Counted from the first letter of the stretch, positions 23,883 to 36,551 are shown. The stretch is DNA of 64,000 nucleotides from Lantana camara (GCA_037501455.1 CM074860.1:37334501-37398500); one strand, 5' to 3'. The notes: generated by a model not told the origin, from the letters alone. Numbers and translations are program-made.

Positions 23883-26453
23883 TGTAACGCCCCGATTTTC
23901 ATTAATTAATTTCTTACGTTTCATTATAATTTTATAAGTTACATTTTATTATAATTTCATGAATTCATATTAAACTTATAATTTATTTCATAACTTGAAA
24001 ACATTTATTGCATGAAATAATTACCGAGAGTGCTTTAATTACGAACGTGTCCCTACTTATTCATCTTTCTAAACTTAGGGACTAAATTGCATAATTTTCC
24101 AAGGACTTGATTGATCATATTTCAAAACTACATATCCTCAATTGCATGACTTGAACACTTGAAGGATTAAATGGCAAATTATGGCATTTCACATATTTCA
24201 AAAATGGGATGTAACGATATATGCATCTCCAAGCTTCCAAGCTCATTTTGATCCAAAAATTTACCAACATATTTGCTTTTCCTCACTCTCGGTTCCTTCA
24301 AGCAAAAAGGGAGAAAGGATTTTATCCTAATTCATCCAAGATTTCCAAGAAATAATTGAAGCTTGATCATCATCTCTATCTCTTTTCTTCATTTCTTTTC
24401 ATTTCAAGGTGGGTATTTGCATGATTTGATGATTCTTGATCAAATATGAAATAGCTAGGGTTTGAGGATTATGGAATTTATGGATTGATTGTTGATTGAT
24501 ATGTGAAAACCTAGAGATATCATGATTGGAAGCATGAATTCATGAAAGATTGAAGCTTGTATGATGGAATTTTGTATAAACATGAAACTTGGAATTCTTG
24601 ATGATATTTCATGTTTTATGTGTTTAAAGGACATATTATCATCTCTTGAATATGTATATTTGCATATACCCAGAATTCCTTGTCTTGTATTGATCAAACT
24701 TGAGTTTTTGTGGCTTTCTTGTTTATGCCGTAGCCATACCCTATTTCTGCTCTGTTCTTGCCAGTTGCAGAAGCTGGGAACGGCCCTTTCCGCCTCAAGG
24801 CCTTTTGGGAACGGTCGTTCCCACGCTTCAATTTAAAAATAGGCGGCCGAGCCTGGGAACGGCCGTTCCCATTTTGGCCTGTGTGCCGGAAGGGCCGTTC
24901 CCAGCAAAAGGCACGCTTTTAAATACAAAAACACTGGCACGTGTAAAGGGCCACGGGAACAGCCCTTCCCATTTTCAAAGGGAATCCGGAACGGCCATTC
25001 CCGCACGTCTGACAGAAGAAAACTTTCTACATAAAATTCAATTTTTAGCATGTTGATGCAATGCATTCTTTGATCCCAAATTGCTATTATATGATTGAAT
25101 ACATGTCAAAACAAGATATTTTCATGCCGCATTGTTCATTGCTCGTCATCTCGTTGCATTTTCGCCGTTCGTCATATTTGGTCCATTTAGAGTCAAGTCT
25201 CATGTATACATGTATCCCTTGCACAGATCATCTTCTCGTGACGTGGAGCAGGGGCCGTAGGCCGTGTCTCGACTTGCATTCTGTCGGTAAAGGTGAGGTT
25301 TAGCTATTAGTTATCTAGAACCATATAACCTTTACTTGGATTTCGACCAAATTACATATATATATATCTTCATAATCGTTTCCCAAGAACAAAGGATTTA
25401 ACAACTACCCCGTGTATCGTGTTACAAGTCTTGTTCTTTGAAAGTAAATCGTGTTTCTTGTAAACTAATCGTGTTCATGACAAGCAAGCCGTGTATCGAG
25501 TTATCGTGATTGAACCGTGATTGTGTTTGGCGAATTATCGTGTATCGTGCATTATGGGCCCGAGAGTGAGTGTTTGAGCCAACTGGGAAAGCATAGGGCT
25601 GACTGGTAACTCACACACCTCTCTCACACCGTGGGGATGCCCTCTGAATCCACCAGGAGGTTTGGTGGAGGAAGGAGTCCCGTACGTGGGAGTCATGCTC
25701 CCGACGTACGTCGTGTTATCGTGGGTGGTTCGGGCCTTGCAAACCCACCAGCAATGGTGAAGGATGGATTTCGTGTTATTGATCGTGTGCACTATAATGA
25801 GTTATATGATAACTTAATTAAATGAAAGTGTAATCCTTGTTCACTGTCGAGGTTTGGTTGGAGATCGTGCACGCCCCTCGCCAGGGCCACTGATGGTTAT
25901 AATAAACGTGATTATCGAGTTAAACTTGGTAGTTGTAATCTTGGGCGAGTTCTATGTTATTCTTGCACTTATATTATTTTAGTTATAAAACCTTACCCGA
26001 GATTATAACTTGCATGCTACTTGTGTTTATATATATTTATGCCCCTCACTCGATCTTCACAGATTGACGCCTCCACCTTTCAGCTTTCGTTCGTGGCGTG
26101 CTAGGCGGGAGTCGTGTCGTGTCTTTTTTCCAGCTGAGTCTAGCATAGCGTTTCTTTCCATGTATTAGCATTTCAGAGTATCATGTTAGTAGTTTTGAGC
26201 ACTTATATGTGAAAGTTATTTGGAAGATAATAATGTATTGATATGATGAAACGATATTGTTATGCTTCCGCTTTTGAGTTTCATATATTGGATTTATTTT
26301 CATTTGAGGGTCTAGTCCCGCCTATCTAGCGTGTTCTTTTATTTGCATTGTCACCCGTTCGCTATAGGTTAGTTCATGTACGGGTTACCCGTTTCGTATG
26401 TGGATTTACCTATAGTGCGGGGGTGTGGCATCTCCACCTGTAGGGGTGCTACA
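23883..26453 (+). mobile_element. solo LTR, family B, 2571 bp, TSD CCTTC
   Basis: It runs from TGTAACGCCCCG to GGGGTGCTACA, flanked by CCTTC at 23878-23882 and 26454-26458, with no coding region. It is the same family as the Tekay-1 LTRs. The donor is after 24408, mini-exon 25227-25292 (66 nt), GGGCCTTGCAAACCC near 25735, GCTAGGCGG at 26100-26108 and CCGCCTATC at 26318-26326. It was inserted only 15 bp before the end of LTR-G. Confidence 0.93.
24776..25002. repeat. cluster of six GGGAACG-NN-CGTTCCC palindromes in the solo LTR-B
   Basis: The copies are at 24776-24791 (imperfect), 24807-24822 (GGGAACGGTCGTTCCC), 24855-24870 (GGGAACGGCCGTTCCC), 24888-24901, 24955-24970 and 24988-25001. The two middle copies are perfect and the outer ones carry one or two mismatches. 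The sequences between copies differ from those in the Tekay-1 LTR, while the arms are kept. Confidence 0.9.
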
Positions 26454-26473
26454 CCTTCGTTTGGGGAGCTACA

Positions 26474-26815
26474 ATTATCATCGTGGGGTAGACTTATTTT
26501 TCAAATTCTATGTGCACTTCTTTTTCTTTTTTTTTTTATATTTCAATTAATACAGAGCTAAATAAAAAACTATTTCAGTAAGGGCATTAAATTTATTACA
26601 CAATCTAAAATGGTGTCATAGGACTTAAATAACCACACTCAACGCGCGTACAAACCAAACACATGGTTTAGGATTTTTGGCACAAAGAGAAACAAACATA
26701 AGGTTTTTAAAAATAATTTTTTTTTTTCACAAGTTTTTTTAGAACTTTTCATATAACACGAGAAAGTTCGGTACAAAAAATCCAAAAAAGGATACCAAAA
26801 GGCCAACACAGTTAG
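26474..26815. other. AT-rich spacer, nothing recognised
   Basis: This is low-complexity, A/T-rich sequence with poly-T runs between the end of LTR-G and the first Helitron-like element. No reading frame, terminal repeat or RNA gene is apparent. Confidence 0.6.
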
Positions 26816-27384
26816 TCTATATATATATATATATATATATAAAAGAAGAGAGTTTTGTCTTGCAAATGATGGTTATTTAAAGACAATTTTTTTAAACTCC
26901 CTATAATACCCCTAAGACTATCAATAATTTCCAGGACTAAATTGGAATTTAAGGTCTTTATAATTTTATTACCACGATCTCTGAAACTACATTTTCTAAT
27001 TATTTCACAATCCTAAACTCTTATTTTTTTTAAACTACCTTTTTTCATTATTTCACGATTGCAAATTTTTGTTTTTTATTATTTTTTATTTTAACTCAAA
27101 TCATAACCGCTCCAATTTTCTTTTCTCATTAATCCAGGATCTCAAACTTCTTTTTTTTTTTATTATTTATATTTTAAATCAAATCAGAGGTGCTCTCAAA
27201 CTTTTTTTTCTTTTATCACTTATATTTTAAATCAAATCAGAACTGCTGCAACTGTTCAAATCAAAACTGGTGCAATGCAATCCGTTCTCAAAATTCTATT
27301 ATGAAATGCTCTTGGAAGCCTCTAAAAGTGAAAGTAAGTATTTCTTTGTTTTGTATTACTGCAATGCATTATGTAAGGTTTAGA

Positions 27385-29340
27385 TGTTAGAGTAGTGCCC
27401 TAGAAGAGCCAAAATAGTTTAGGTCTCTTTTTGTAAACTACTCTTATTAGCAGCAATTTGTGACATTAATGAAATAATAAATGTAACGTTTCATAGTCGT
27501 TTAATTCTATGTGGCCAATTCATCATATCTCATTCAAGTTTATTAATTGCATATTATAACTGTTTGTGTATGGATGAAACCCCAAGGTCACATTAAGCTA
27601 CGGGACTTGACCTCGCATAGGGATGGAGGTTATGAAACAAGTCTCCATGGCGTGACCTAAACCAACTCCAAGTCGAAGAGTCTAATAAGCATGGGGATGT
27701 TGACTTGACTCATTTGAGACTTGCTCATACGACGTGCCTTTTAGAAAGGTTACTTTGTTTCATAAGTATTGAATGTAGAGACATTCACATGCGTATGGGG
27801 GTGCTTGTTAGGGAATAAGTACACTGAGGATCCCGACGGGGACACCTCAATGGGGTAAGGCTTTTATGCCTTAATGATGAGGTTGGTTCCCTAGTTATGG
27901 TAGTGTCTAAATGGTCCTTAGACTTGAGGCTCCATTGATGCTCTGTGCATGACAAGGGCAATGTTTGATATGCGCCTAGAGATTCATGGGTTCCATGAAT
28001 CTCGTTATGGTTGTATGTTGGCATTGGCCGAATCATGTATGGGGGCATATGAGATGCCAACATAGAATCTATCGCTCGTCTAGAAGAACGAGTGAATCAC
28101 CCATGAATTCTATTGTAGTACATTCCACTTAAATCCTTGCGCAAGGTAGTGAGATCTAAATTAGGAAATGAGTTTCCTAGAGTGCTAGATCAAATGGAAT
28201 TGCTATTAGAATTAATTCATAGCATTAGGACTAATAGGGTTCTATCATTCCCATGCCCTAGGTCCTAATCAGGGATTGGACGATAGAAGGATCTTATCTC
28301 ACGGTATCCATGAGACTGAAAGGTTCACAGCATAAACTTCACCTGTTGGATGGGTGGTCATGAGCTTGTCACTAGACATCGATCATGATCTGTAGGTACT
28401 GATTAATTAAAAGGAGTTTTAATTAAACAGTGATTAATTGAAAGAGTTCAATTAAATCAATAAGATAAAAGATTATCTGAAATACCACATTAAGAATGTG
28501 GGCCTACTACTATTCATTGGTGAACCTAAGGGGTCACACAATGACTCGAATTGAACAACAAGATTATCTAAAGATCAATAGAGATTGATTGATGAATTAA
28601 AAGAGTTTAATTTATGAGAGAGTAATTAATTAATAATTGTATTAATTAATTTATGCTTAATTGTTAAGCTATCGAGGATAGATGTTAAAGGGTTAACATT
28701 AATTTAAATAAGTGTATTTAAATTAATTGGACTTGAAATTTAATTAAGAGTAATTAATTTTTAAGTCCACCAATTTAATTAGATTGGACTTGTGATTTAA
28801 TTAATGCAATTAAATTAAGTCCATTAATTAAAATGAGTATTGGGTCTTTAATTAATTAGTAGGAATTAAATTAAGGCCCATGACCAGCCCGTAGGGTTTT
28901 TGACCTAGGGTTATGTATTAAAAGCAAGATTTGGAGGAGAAAAGAAACATCGTTGTTTTTCTTCTTTTCTGCTTTCTCTCCAAGTCTCTCTCTTCTCTCT
29001 CTTTTCTCAATACAGTATTGAGAATACTATTAGATAATCAATATCTAATTAGTGTTCTAGTGTGCTAATTGATTAGTTATTCAATTACGAGTCGTGGACT
29101 ACCTTAGAGGAATTCCGCGTGGGATTCTTGGATGAAGATCGGATAGAAGAGAAGCGGGTAGGTTTTGGAAAACCTTCTAGTCATCGTCATCAATAGGAAG
29201 CGAAAGAGGTATTTGATTCTTCTTTGGTTTAAATCGTAAATCTTTAATCAAAGGTGATCTTGTTTGGAATTCCGATAAATTGGTTTTATAATCCCTAAAA
29301 ATTTTAATTTCCGCTGCGTTAGGGTTGACGAATTCCAACA
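27385..29340 (+). mobile_element. solo LTR, copia-like (TGTTAGAG...CCAACA), 1956 bp, TSD TTAGA
   Basis: The TGTTAGAG start and AATTCCAACA end are flanked by TTAGA at 27380-27384 and 29341-29345. The 3' part CCGCTGCGTTAGGGTTGACGAATTCC is of the type common at the end of plant Ty1/copia LTRs. No internal coding sequence, primer site or second LTR is seen. The orientation is assigned from the U5-like end. It lies inside Helitron-like element 1. Confidence 0.8.
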
Positions 29341-29433
29341 TTAGACACATATAATTTGTTTTATTTTGCAAAACAATATCAATAAGTTTTCGTTTTTATT
29401 CAAAGATAACTCATAATAATTTCGTATTCATGT

Positions 29434-29520
29434 AAAACAATGGTTATTCATGTTTTGAATATCACTTCCTATTTTGCAAAACAATGGTTTTTCATGTTTT
29501 GAATATCACTTTCTATTTTT
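29434..29520. repeat. 44-bp direct tandem duplication
   Basis: The unit beginning AAAACAATGGTTATTCATG at 29434 is repeated at 29478 with a few substitutions (AAAACAATGGTTTTTCATG). It lies just inside the 3' end of Helitron-like element 1. Confidence 0.85.
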
Positions 29521-29593
29521 TTTCTTTTGCACGCAGGGACGTCGTGCCACGGTGACTAGTTATATTAAGGGTCAGGGGTAGAGAGAAAACCCG

Positions 29594-30247
29594 TCTATAC
29601 TATATAAAAAAGGAAGAACCTTTTCTCTCACAAACGACGATTTTCTCAAGGTGACAGATCAATTTTTGGAACTACATATTATCCCTCGATAACATTACTA
29701 AGCATGTGTAGGATTAATGGATTTTTTTGGAATTTGACTACCCACATAATTTGTGAACTCACGTCTAAAATTCTTTTGTCATTATCCATATTTCACACGA
29801 TAAAGTATCAGTTTTTCTCCGATTAATAACTCTCATTTTGTTTTTCTATTCTTCAATTTTTTTCTTCGATTAATAACCTTTTTTCTATTTTTTAATTTTT
29901 AGGTTGCGATCTTCACATGACAAAGATGAGCAATTGCTTGAGATCTTCACATGACAAAGAGGAGCAATTACTTGAGATTCAATTGTGGTTCGACTTTAAT
30001 AAAAACTAAGAAGGGACTTTCGGTACGTATTTATAGAATTGAGTTGTTTTCTTCTTCTTCCTCTTTCTTTATTTATTATTTTAATTTGTATTTTGCCATT
30101 AGTAAAAGATAATCAAGTTTTGTTGAATTTTGCTATCAAATTCACCATATAGATAAAGATTAAAATATATTTATTTTATTTTTTAAGTGAAATATAAATT
30201 GTATCAAGTTTTTTATGCACGCAGGGACGGCGTGCGACGGTTACGAG
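29594..30247 (+). mobile_element. Helitron-like non-autonomous element 2
   Basis: It starts TCTATACTATATAAAAAAGG at 29594. The 3' hairpin GCACGC(7 nt)GCGTGC is at 30217-30235, followed by GACGGTTACGAG before a T at 30248. The 3' end resembles that of element 1 (GCACGCAGGGACG shared exactly), so both belong to one family. It is about 650 bp and non-coding. CTRR is replaced by CGAG, a one-base departure. Confidence 0.55.
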
Positions 30248-31507
30248 TATAATCAAAACATCCATCACAATAAATGAAACTGCTACAACTGACGTGGCAG
30301 TCTGTGCTCCCACAAAAAAGAGCACCTGCCCATAATTGGACACCCTTCAACTTCAAGTAGCAGCCTCAGAAAACTGCGAAATCTCAAAACTTTTCCTCCT
30401 GATTTCCGATAATATTATGTGGATAAGATTGCCCCAGCAACACAAAATGCCACTGCTCTATAATACAAAACTGTCGTACGTGCAGATTCTTACTCTTACA
30501 GTACTCCATGCAAATTCCCTCTTCTCCTCAGGTACGAACCAATTTTCTGCATTGTTTTCCTATATTGCTACTTCACTGTGTGTATGTGTGTGTTTTGTTC
30601 CTTCATTTTCTTGGTTTGCGCTTTGATTTGTTGTAATTGATTGATCGATTCATGGTGGGTTGTGGTTAATTTAATTTCTGGCTTCTGTTTCTGTATATTA
30701 TTGACTAAGTAAAGTGTGTATCTTCTATTGTTTTTTAATTGAAGTGAGGTTTCTTGGATGCTCTATCACGATCTTCATTATGTTCACCCAATAGTGTTGT
30801 GGGGTTGTGATATTAATTTCTGTTGCAATGTTTATTTGTCCATGTGAATCTTACCAATTCATGAATTTTAATGTGATCAAGGAAATTATCTACAATTTAG
30901 GTCAAGCTTGTTTTGGTCTTGGTGATCGCCGGGGGTAGATGCAGAAGTAGGTGTTTTATAGCTGATGACATTTTGAATGAATCTATTTGAGATTGGTTAA
31001 ATTTGACAATGAGCTTTTGTTCATAATTTGAGTTTCTTGACATTTTGCAGTTTTCATCTTCTGACTTAAGGCAGCTAAGCATAATGTTTGGATGTAGTTG
31101 AATTTCATTTTAGATTAGTGTAAAAAATATATTTGCCCGTTGAAGTATACTAATTTCTGTAATTAGCCAGTTATTTTTCCCTTTTCCATTTAGTTTTGGG
31201 CGTTGGGATACACTGTCTCGTCGCCTGCACTGCACAAAATGTACACTCAACCACATATTCCATATTTTACAGCTGAAATAATCTGCCATATCTGAGCTTA
31301 TTACTCGAGTGTAACTTTGTGTAGCATGGTTGGCAAAGTGCCTAAACTAATGTAGTTTGATAAGAATACTTCTGTTTCCCGTTTGAACTGTCATTGATGT
31401 AATGACTAATGATGAAGGTCTGGGATGTGGATATGTAGTTGTGTGCTTTATGCAAAATCAGCAGTCAGATAAGGTTTGCAAATTCTTTCAAGAATCTGTA
31501 ATAACAT
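30248..31507 (+). promoter_or_regulatory. upstream region of the PPR gene, possible 5' UTR exon
   Basis: No coding sequence is seen. CTTCTCCTCAG followed by GTACGA (donor after 30531) would make a non-coding first exon around 30300-30531, with a 5' UTR intron reaching close to the ATG at 31508. No convincing TATA box is identified, so the promoter is not located. A 96-codon open stretch at 30336-30626 overlaps this and has no recognisable family. Confidence 0.3.
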
Positions 31508-34500
31508 ATGGGAGACCGTAGTGGAGAAAAGCCCAAGTCAATAAGAGCAGGAAAGCAGAAAAATGGGGCTGTGACGAGCAGCTCAAAAATTCAAGCATCA
31601 AAAACAACGGTACATTAGTAACTGTGGCAATCAATTCATTTATCTAGTTGAAATGCAATGTAAGTATTTACGTATTTTAAACATGTGTTCGTTTTCTATA
31701 ATGTCTGGGGTAAGATAAGTTCCTCATTTCGATGGTGGAAGAACATATATAGATGTATTAAATTTCTGGAGTTTTATAATATTTGTTAGAATAAATTACA
31801 TCAAGACCCCCTCACAGCTGATTTATAATTTATTTTATTTATGATGTTTTAACATTTTAAAATTAATGTTAAATGTATATATATTGATATTACATTTTGA
31901 ATTATTTATTTTCTACCTTTGAGGGGCATTGATGGCATTTTAACCTGGTGCGAATTTAAGTTCTTCTTTTCTTCTCCGACTATAGGAGTTTATGTGTAAA
32001 AGCATACATTAAATATGAAGGGGCCTAGATGTTATTTACCTATTTCATGCATTATTGTAACTAAAGTAGTATGGAACTTTTACTATGTCTGTTAGGATTT
32101 TCTACTATGACGAGATCTATGTGTTTTAACTGCAAGTGGTCTGTAGTAAAACCTTCAAATATGAGTGGGTCTAGATGTAATTCACCCAATTTTTTAAAGG
32201 CGGACCACCTAATAATTCAAATTGGCCAAGCTTTCTGTTCCATATTCATTATTGTAGACAATTTTTTGATTATTATCTCTATGTCAATCAAACTCTTTCG
32301 TGGCATTAGCTTCTTTTGTAAAAAACAGCCCTATTCTATATTTCATCAAGGTGTAATTTTCCCCTTGAATAACGTTTCAGGAGCCACACATAGAAGAGAA
32401 TCAAACACATTCATTCCCATCCTCGTCAGAGTCTCTTACCGAATTCTCGTGCCCTATCTGCTCGAACAACGGAAGTTGCCAAATAGTTCGCTCGAGAACC
32501 AAATTGATGAATATCCTGATAGAAAAGAAAAAACCCCGCGAAGTGCATATCTTATTCAAAGCTTTAGCAGAAGAAGGACACAAGCCATCTCTCATAACTT
32601 ACACTACCATTTTAGCAGCTCTCACACTACAGAAGCGTTTCAAGTCCATCAATTCTCTCCTCTCTAAGGTCGAAAAGAACGGACTCAAACCTGACACGAT
32701 ATTCTTCAATGCAATCATCAATGCCTTCGCGGAAAATGGAAATATGAAAGAGGCAATGAAAATGTTCAAAAAAATGAGAGAGAAAGGGTGTAAACCGACA
32801 ACCAGTACGTACAACATCTTGATTAAAGGATTTGGAATCATAGGTAAGCCTGAGGAATCTTTGAAACTGTTGGATACAATGATGCAAGAACAAGATGTGA
32901 AACCGAATGATAGAACGTATAATAGTGTGGTAAGAGCTTGGTGCACCCAGGGTGATATTGAAAAAGCAGGGAATGTTGTGTATAGAATGATTTCGTGTGG
33001 AGTTAAACCCGATGCGGTGACTTATAATACAATTGCAAAGGCTTATGCTCAGAAAGGGGAAACGAACAAAGCTGAAGCTATGATTAAACACATGCAAAAT
33101 GAAAATGTGGGACCCACCGAAAGGACATTTGGAATTATTGTTAATGGTTATTGCAAGGAAGGGAAAATGAACGATGCCTTGAGGTTTTTGCATATGATGA
33201 AGGATTTTGGAGAGCGTCCGAATCTCGTGGTTTTCAACTCGCTTATTAAAGGGTTCTTGGATGTTACTGATTCAAATGGGGTTGATGAGGTAAAGTTTGA
33301 TATTTTCTTCATTAAGATGCATACTCATCATAAAAATAAAAGTAAAGGTGGCTATGTTTGCTTTGCATATTACTTTAGGGCGAGTAACATATATTACCCT
33401 TGAAGTTTGGGAAAATTACAAAGACTCCCTTGGGTATTAGAAATTACAATGCAACCACCGAGCTCAGTTGGTGCAAAATCATTCCTAATGTAAATTGAAA
33501 ATATGCCAAATAAATGCCTAATTGAAGCATATTTTGAACCAACAATGAAATGCTAGGATCGTATCATAATTTCTGATACCCGAGACACTTTTTTGTTAAT
33601 ACACCAAACTTCAGGGGTAGCTGGTGTAAATCGCTCTATTATTTTACGTCTTGTTCATATTTTGTTGACTGACAATGTTTTTTTCCTGATTATATGCTAT
33701 TTGTCTATGTCTAATAACTTCTATGAGACATCTTGTTCTTTAATTCTCTCTCTGAAAAACTCCTCTTTCTTCTCCACTCACTTCCTTTCTCTCTCCCTCA
33801 TCCCTCACACACACAATGCACTCCTTGTTATTCACTAAACACGAGCTTACCAACCCTGTGCAGACACTGACACTGATGGGTGAATTCGGCGTGAAACCTG
33901 ATGTGGTAACATTCAGTACCATCATGAACGCGTGGAGTTCAGTTGGGCTCATGGACAAATGCCAAGAAATATTTGATGACATGTCAAAGGCCGGCATAGA
34001 ACCCGATGTCCACGCCTTCAGCATTCTTGCAAAAGGCTATGTGCGTGCTGGACAGCCTCAAAGAGCCGAAAACCTACTTAAAATCATGCCCAAATCAGGC
34101 ATCCATCCCAATGTTGTAATATTCACCACAATTATAAGTGGCTGGTGCAGTGCCGGTAAAATGGACAAAGCTCTCAAAATATACGAAACTATGTGCGAAA
34201 TGGAGGTCTCTCCTAATTTGAAGACGTTTGAGACTCTTATATGGGGATACGGCGAAGTCAAACAACCATGGAAAGCAGAAGAGGTTCTTCAAATTATGGA
34301 GACAAAAGGTGTAATTCCTCATAAGAAAACTATGCAGCTCGTTGCTGATGGTTGGAGAGCTATTGGGTTCTTGAGTGAAGCCAAGAGGATGGTAAATGGC
34401 TCAGAAAATGATGAAATGAAAGATAGTGTGAAAAAGAATGGTTCTTTTTTGAGCCCTTTGGTCGTTCCAGGAAATGCTGTGAATCATGAGAATGGTTCTA

Positions 34501-34655
34501 CATCTGCTGTTATGGGGATGTCGTTGAAAATTATGTCAAAATCGTGTTATTGGAGATGCTCAATTACAGGGGTTAAGTCCCTTTTGCTTTCGAATAATAG
34601 TTGGTCCAAAGCAAGAAGTTTTGGGTACATGAGTTCGTGTAAATTGGTTTTCTAG
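31508..34655 (+). CDS. P-class pentatricopeptide repeat (PPR) protein, three coding exons, about 600 aa
   Basis: Exons are 31508-31609 (34 codons), 32381-33289 (303 codons) and 33864-34655 (ending TAG). Both introns are phase 0 with GT/AG ends: ACG-GTACAT to TTTCAG, and GAG-GTAAAG to GTGCAG. The N-terminus is short and basic, followed by a Cys-rich [10 protein letters not shown] segment, then about twelve 35-residue PPR motifs running to residue 540 or so (for example [20 protein letters not shown] and [19 protein letters not shown]). The second intron splits one repeat. There is no E, DYW or PLS pattern, so it is P-class. PPR proteins bind organellar RNA and act in its processing, stability or translation. 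The layout resembles the Arabidopsis At5g25630/At5g21222 PPR group, from memory. No plastid or mitochondrial targeting peptide is obvious. No stop or frameshift was seen, so it is probably functional. Confidence 0.87.
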
Positions 34656-35884
34656 AATGGATGAATCTTGTATTATATGGGTATTGGTTTAAGGGAATTG
34701 TTCTAAAGGATACTCAAGTGCTGTATACTTTGTAATATCCTTGATTTCAGTTATTAATCTGTGATTCGCTCTTGTACTGGTCTTGTTCCTTAGGTTGCTA
34801 ATGATATTTTGTAGTTGGAGTGTGTGGATAGTTCTAGCAAACACTATAGCGTATTCATGCATAATCAGATCTGAGCGGTGCTTCTAGCGAAATACTTGGG
34901 CATTCATAGGTAGACACATTTCAATGATGTTCATGTAATCATGCATTCATGCTTCTAATTCCTGAGCTTTTGGATCGGTTGTCTATGCTTGAAGCGGCAA
35001 AGAGTATTAGTTTATGTTACGTTATATTACATTAAATTTCAATTGGGAAAATTGCATGGAAAACCTTGTTGGGTGAAACTACTTAAAAAAAATCTTGTCA
35101 TATCAAAAATCTCTTAAAAAATTATGTATTTGTTATTTTTTTGTACGAAAAATTCAACATGCATTGTTGTTGTTACACGTGTGTTGACTGCGTGTAAAAC
35201 AGTGTTTATTGTCTTGAAAAGTTTATTATATCCTTACTTATTTATATTTTTAGCTAAGAAATTATTTATTCAGATTTATTTTTCATTTTTAAACCCTAAG
35301 TTGAAGCTGCTTCCTTTCGTTCAAAGCACAACAGTGGATCCCATGTCTTTCCTCAAGATGCTCCATGGAGAGGAGACCTCAGGAGCTGAAGTCCGAGCTC
35401 GAAATTCAATACCCCCCATATCTAAACTATAATTGCGGTATGAAGGTTTGGAACAAACCCATCAAAGGCCTCTTGTATTATTGTTGCTACTCTTCCAAAT
35501 GCAAATATTTCAGTTGTGGCTATCCTATTTGTTTAGAGAAAGTTTTATTTAATTAAATCTTATATGCGTACAAGTGTACACTATCCAACACAACTTTTTC
35601 CAGCACAACTTCGCGAGAGGGTATTCAAACTTCTATCTTTTTCAAGTACAAAATAGCAACTTCGATGTATTTAAATAAAGGTGAGAAATATATTGGTTGT
35701 GCTTCGGGCTTGTAATGTGGCTATGAAAAATATAAGCACAACTCTAAAGGCTCAAACGGTGTCAATAGGTATATCGTTATTAAGTAAAAGACTAAATTTT
35801 AGGCTCAGATTTGAAGACAACGAGGATCTAAGTCATATCCTTTGTCAAACACCAACTAAACTTCGCTTTGAAATACAGTAGAAT
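34656..35884. other. 3' flank of the PPR gene and intergenic DNA
   Basis: The PPR 3' UTR should end within the first few hundred bases; a TTGTAATAT tract lies near 34730, but no clear polyadenylation signal can be fixed. The rest is AT-rich. Short open stretches at 35124-35432 and 35365-35556 overlap in different frames and show no family I recognise. A remnant pseudogene there cannot be excluded. Confidence 0.4.
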
Positions 35885-36477
35885 TGTGACACCCCATTTT
35901 CCCGACAAGTCAGGTATGACGTCACGAGTGGGTTTAGGCTGAGTGTTTTGTGATTTAATTGTGTTTTAAGTGCTAAATGGGTGTTCAATATATTTAATTT
36001 TATGAATTAATTGCCATTACGTGACCCATATTATTTATTTGACCCATGACTATGTTAATTAAATTCTGTTATAAAATGTTTACTTGCTAAGTAAATGTTT
36101 TATTTTGATTATGTACTTATTTGAACTTATATGAAATCCTTGGACTCAATCGAACTTTGAAGTCGGATCCAATTTACTCAATTACCAAACCTTGTATGCC
36201 TAATTGAATCACTTAAATTCTCAAAGGATCAAAGTGCAATTTTCCCTCTTCTCCCTCTTGTTTTACATGATATACATACATGTATACACTTGCATTCCTT
36301 TCTTCTTCATTTTCTCACATAAGAACAAGAGACACATTTCCATCTCTCTCTCCCTCTCCAATTCGATCCAACCATGAAGCAAGAGGGCAAGATTCCAAGC
36401 TCCATCCGCCTCTCTTAAGCTCAAGATTTAATCTTCCACATCTCCTTTCATCTTCTCTTCCTTTTATCCAAGGTATA

Positions 36478-36551
<74 letters not shown>

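Larger units (their letters stand above)
18122..26473 (+). mobile_element. LTR, family G, 5' truncated and split by two solo LTRs
   Basis: Surviving pieces are about 18122-18938, 23021-23882 and 26459-26473. The first contains the mini-exon (acceptor GTTGTTCAG, donor CCAGGTGAGG near 18340) and the TCACGCAACCC version of the conserved motif near 18805. The second holds an acceptor near 23380, GCTAGGCGG at 23402-23410 and CCGCCTAGC at 23767-23775. The third supplies the terminus GTTTGGGGAGCTACA. Removing the inserts restores one LTR reading toward its 3' end. Its 5' part is lost at the 18120 junction with LTR-C. Confidence 0.75.
26816..29559 (+). mobile_element. Helitron-like non-autonomous element 1, containing a solo LTR
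   Basis: The 5' end begins TCTATATATA...AAAAGAAGAGAG at 26816. The 3' end has a hairpin GCACG(9 nt)CGTGC at 29529-29547 followed by CACGGTGACTAG, ending in CTAG before a T at 29560. TC...CTRR ends with a subterminal hairpin are the Helitron signature. A second copy with matching ends lies immediately downstream. The base before the TC is G rather than the usual A, so the 5' limit is uncertain. Without the solo LTR the element is about 0.8 kb, with no Rep/helicase. Confidence 0.55.

Noticed and set aside
33404..33640. Possible MITE within PPR intron 2 (TATTACCCTTGAAGTTTGGG ... stretch)
   Set aside because: I could not find matching terminal inverted repeats or a target duplication.
35124..35556. 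Two overlapping short frames 3' of the PPR gene, one Cys-rich
   Set aside because: I could not place the cysteines in any known zinc-finger pattern, and the frames are short and overlap in different phases.
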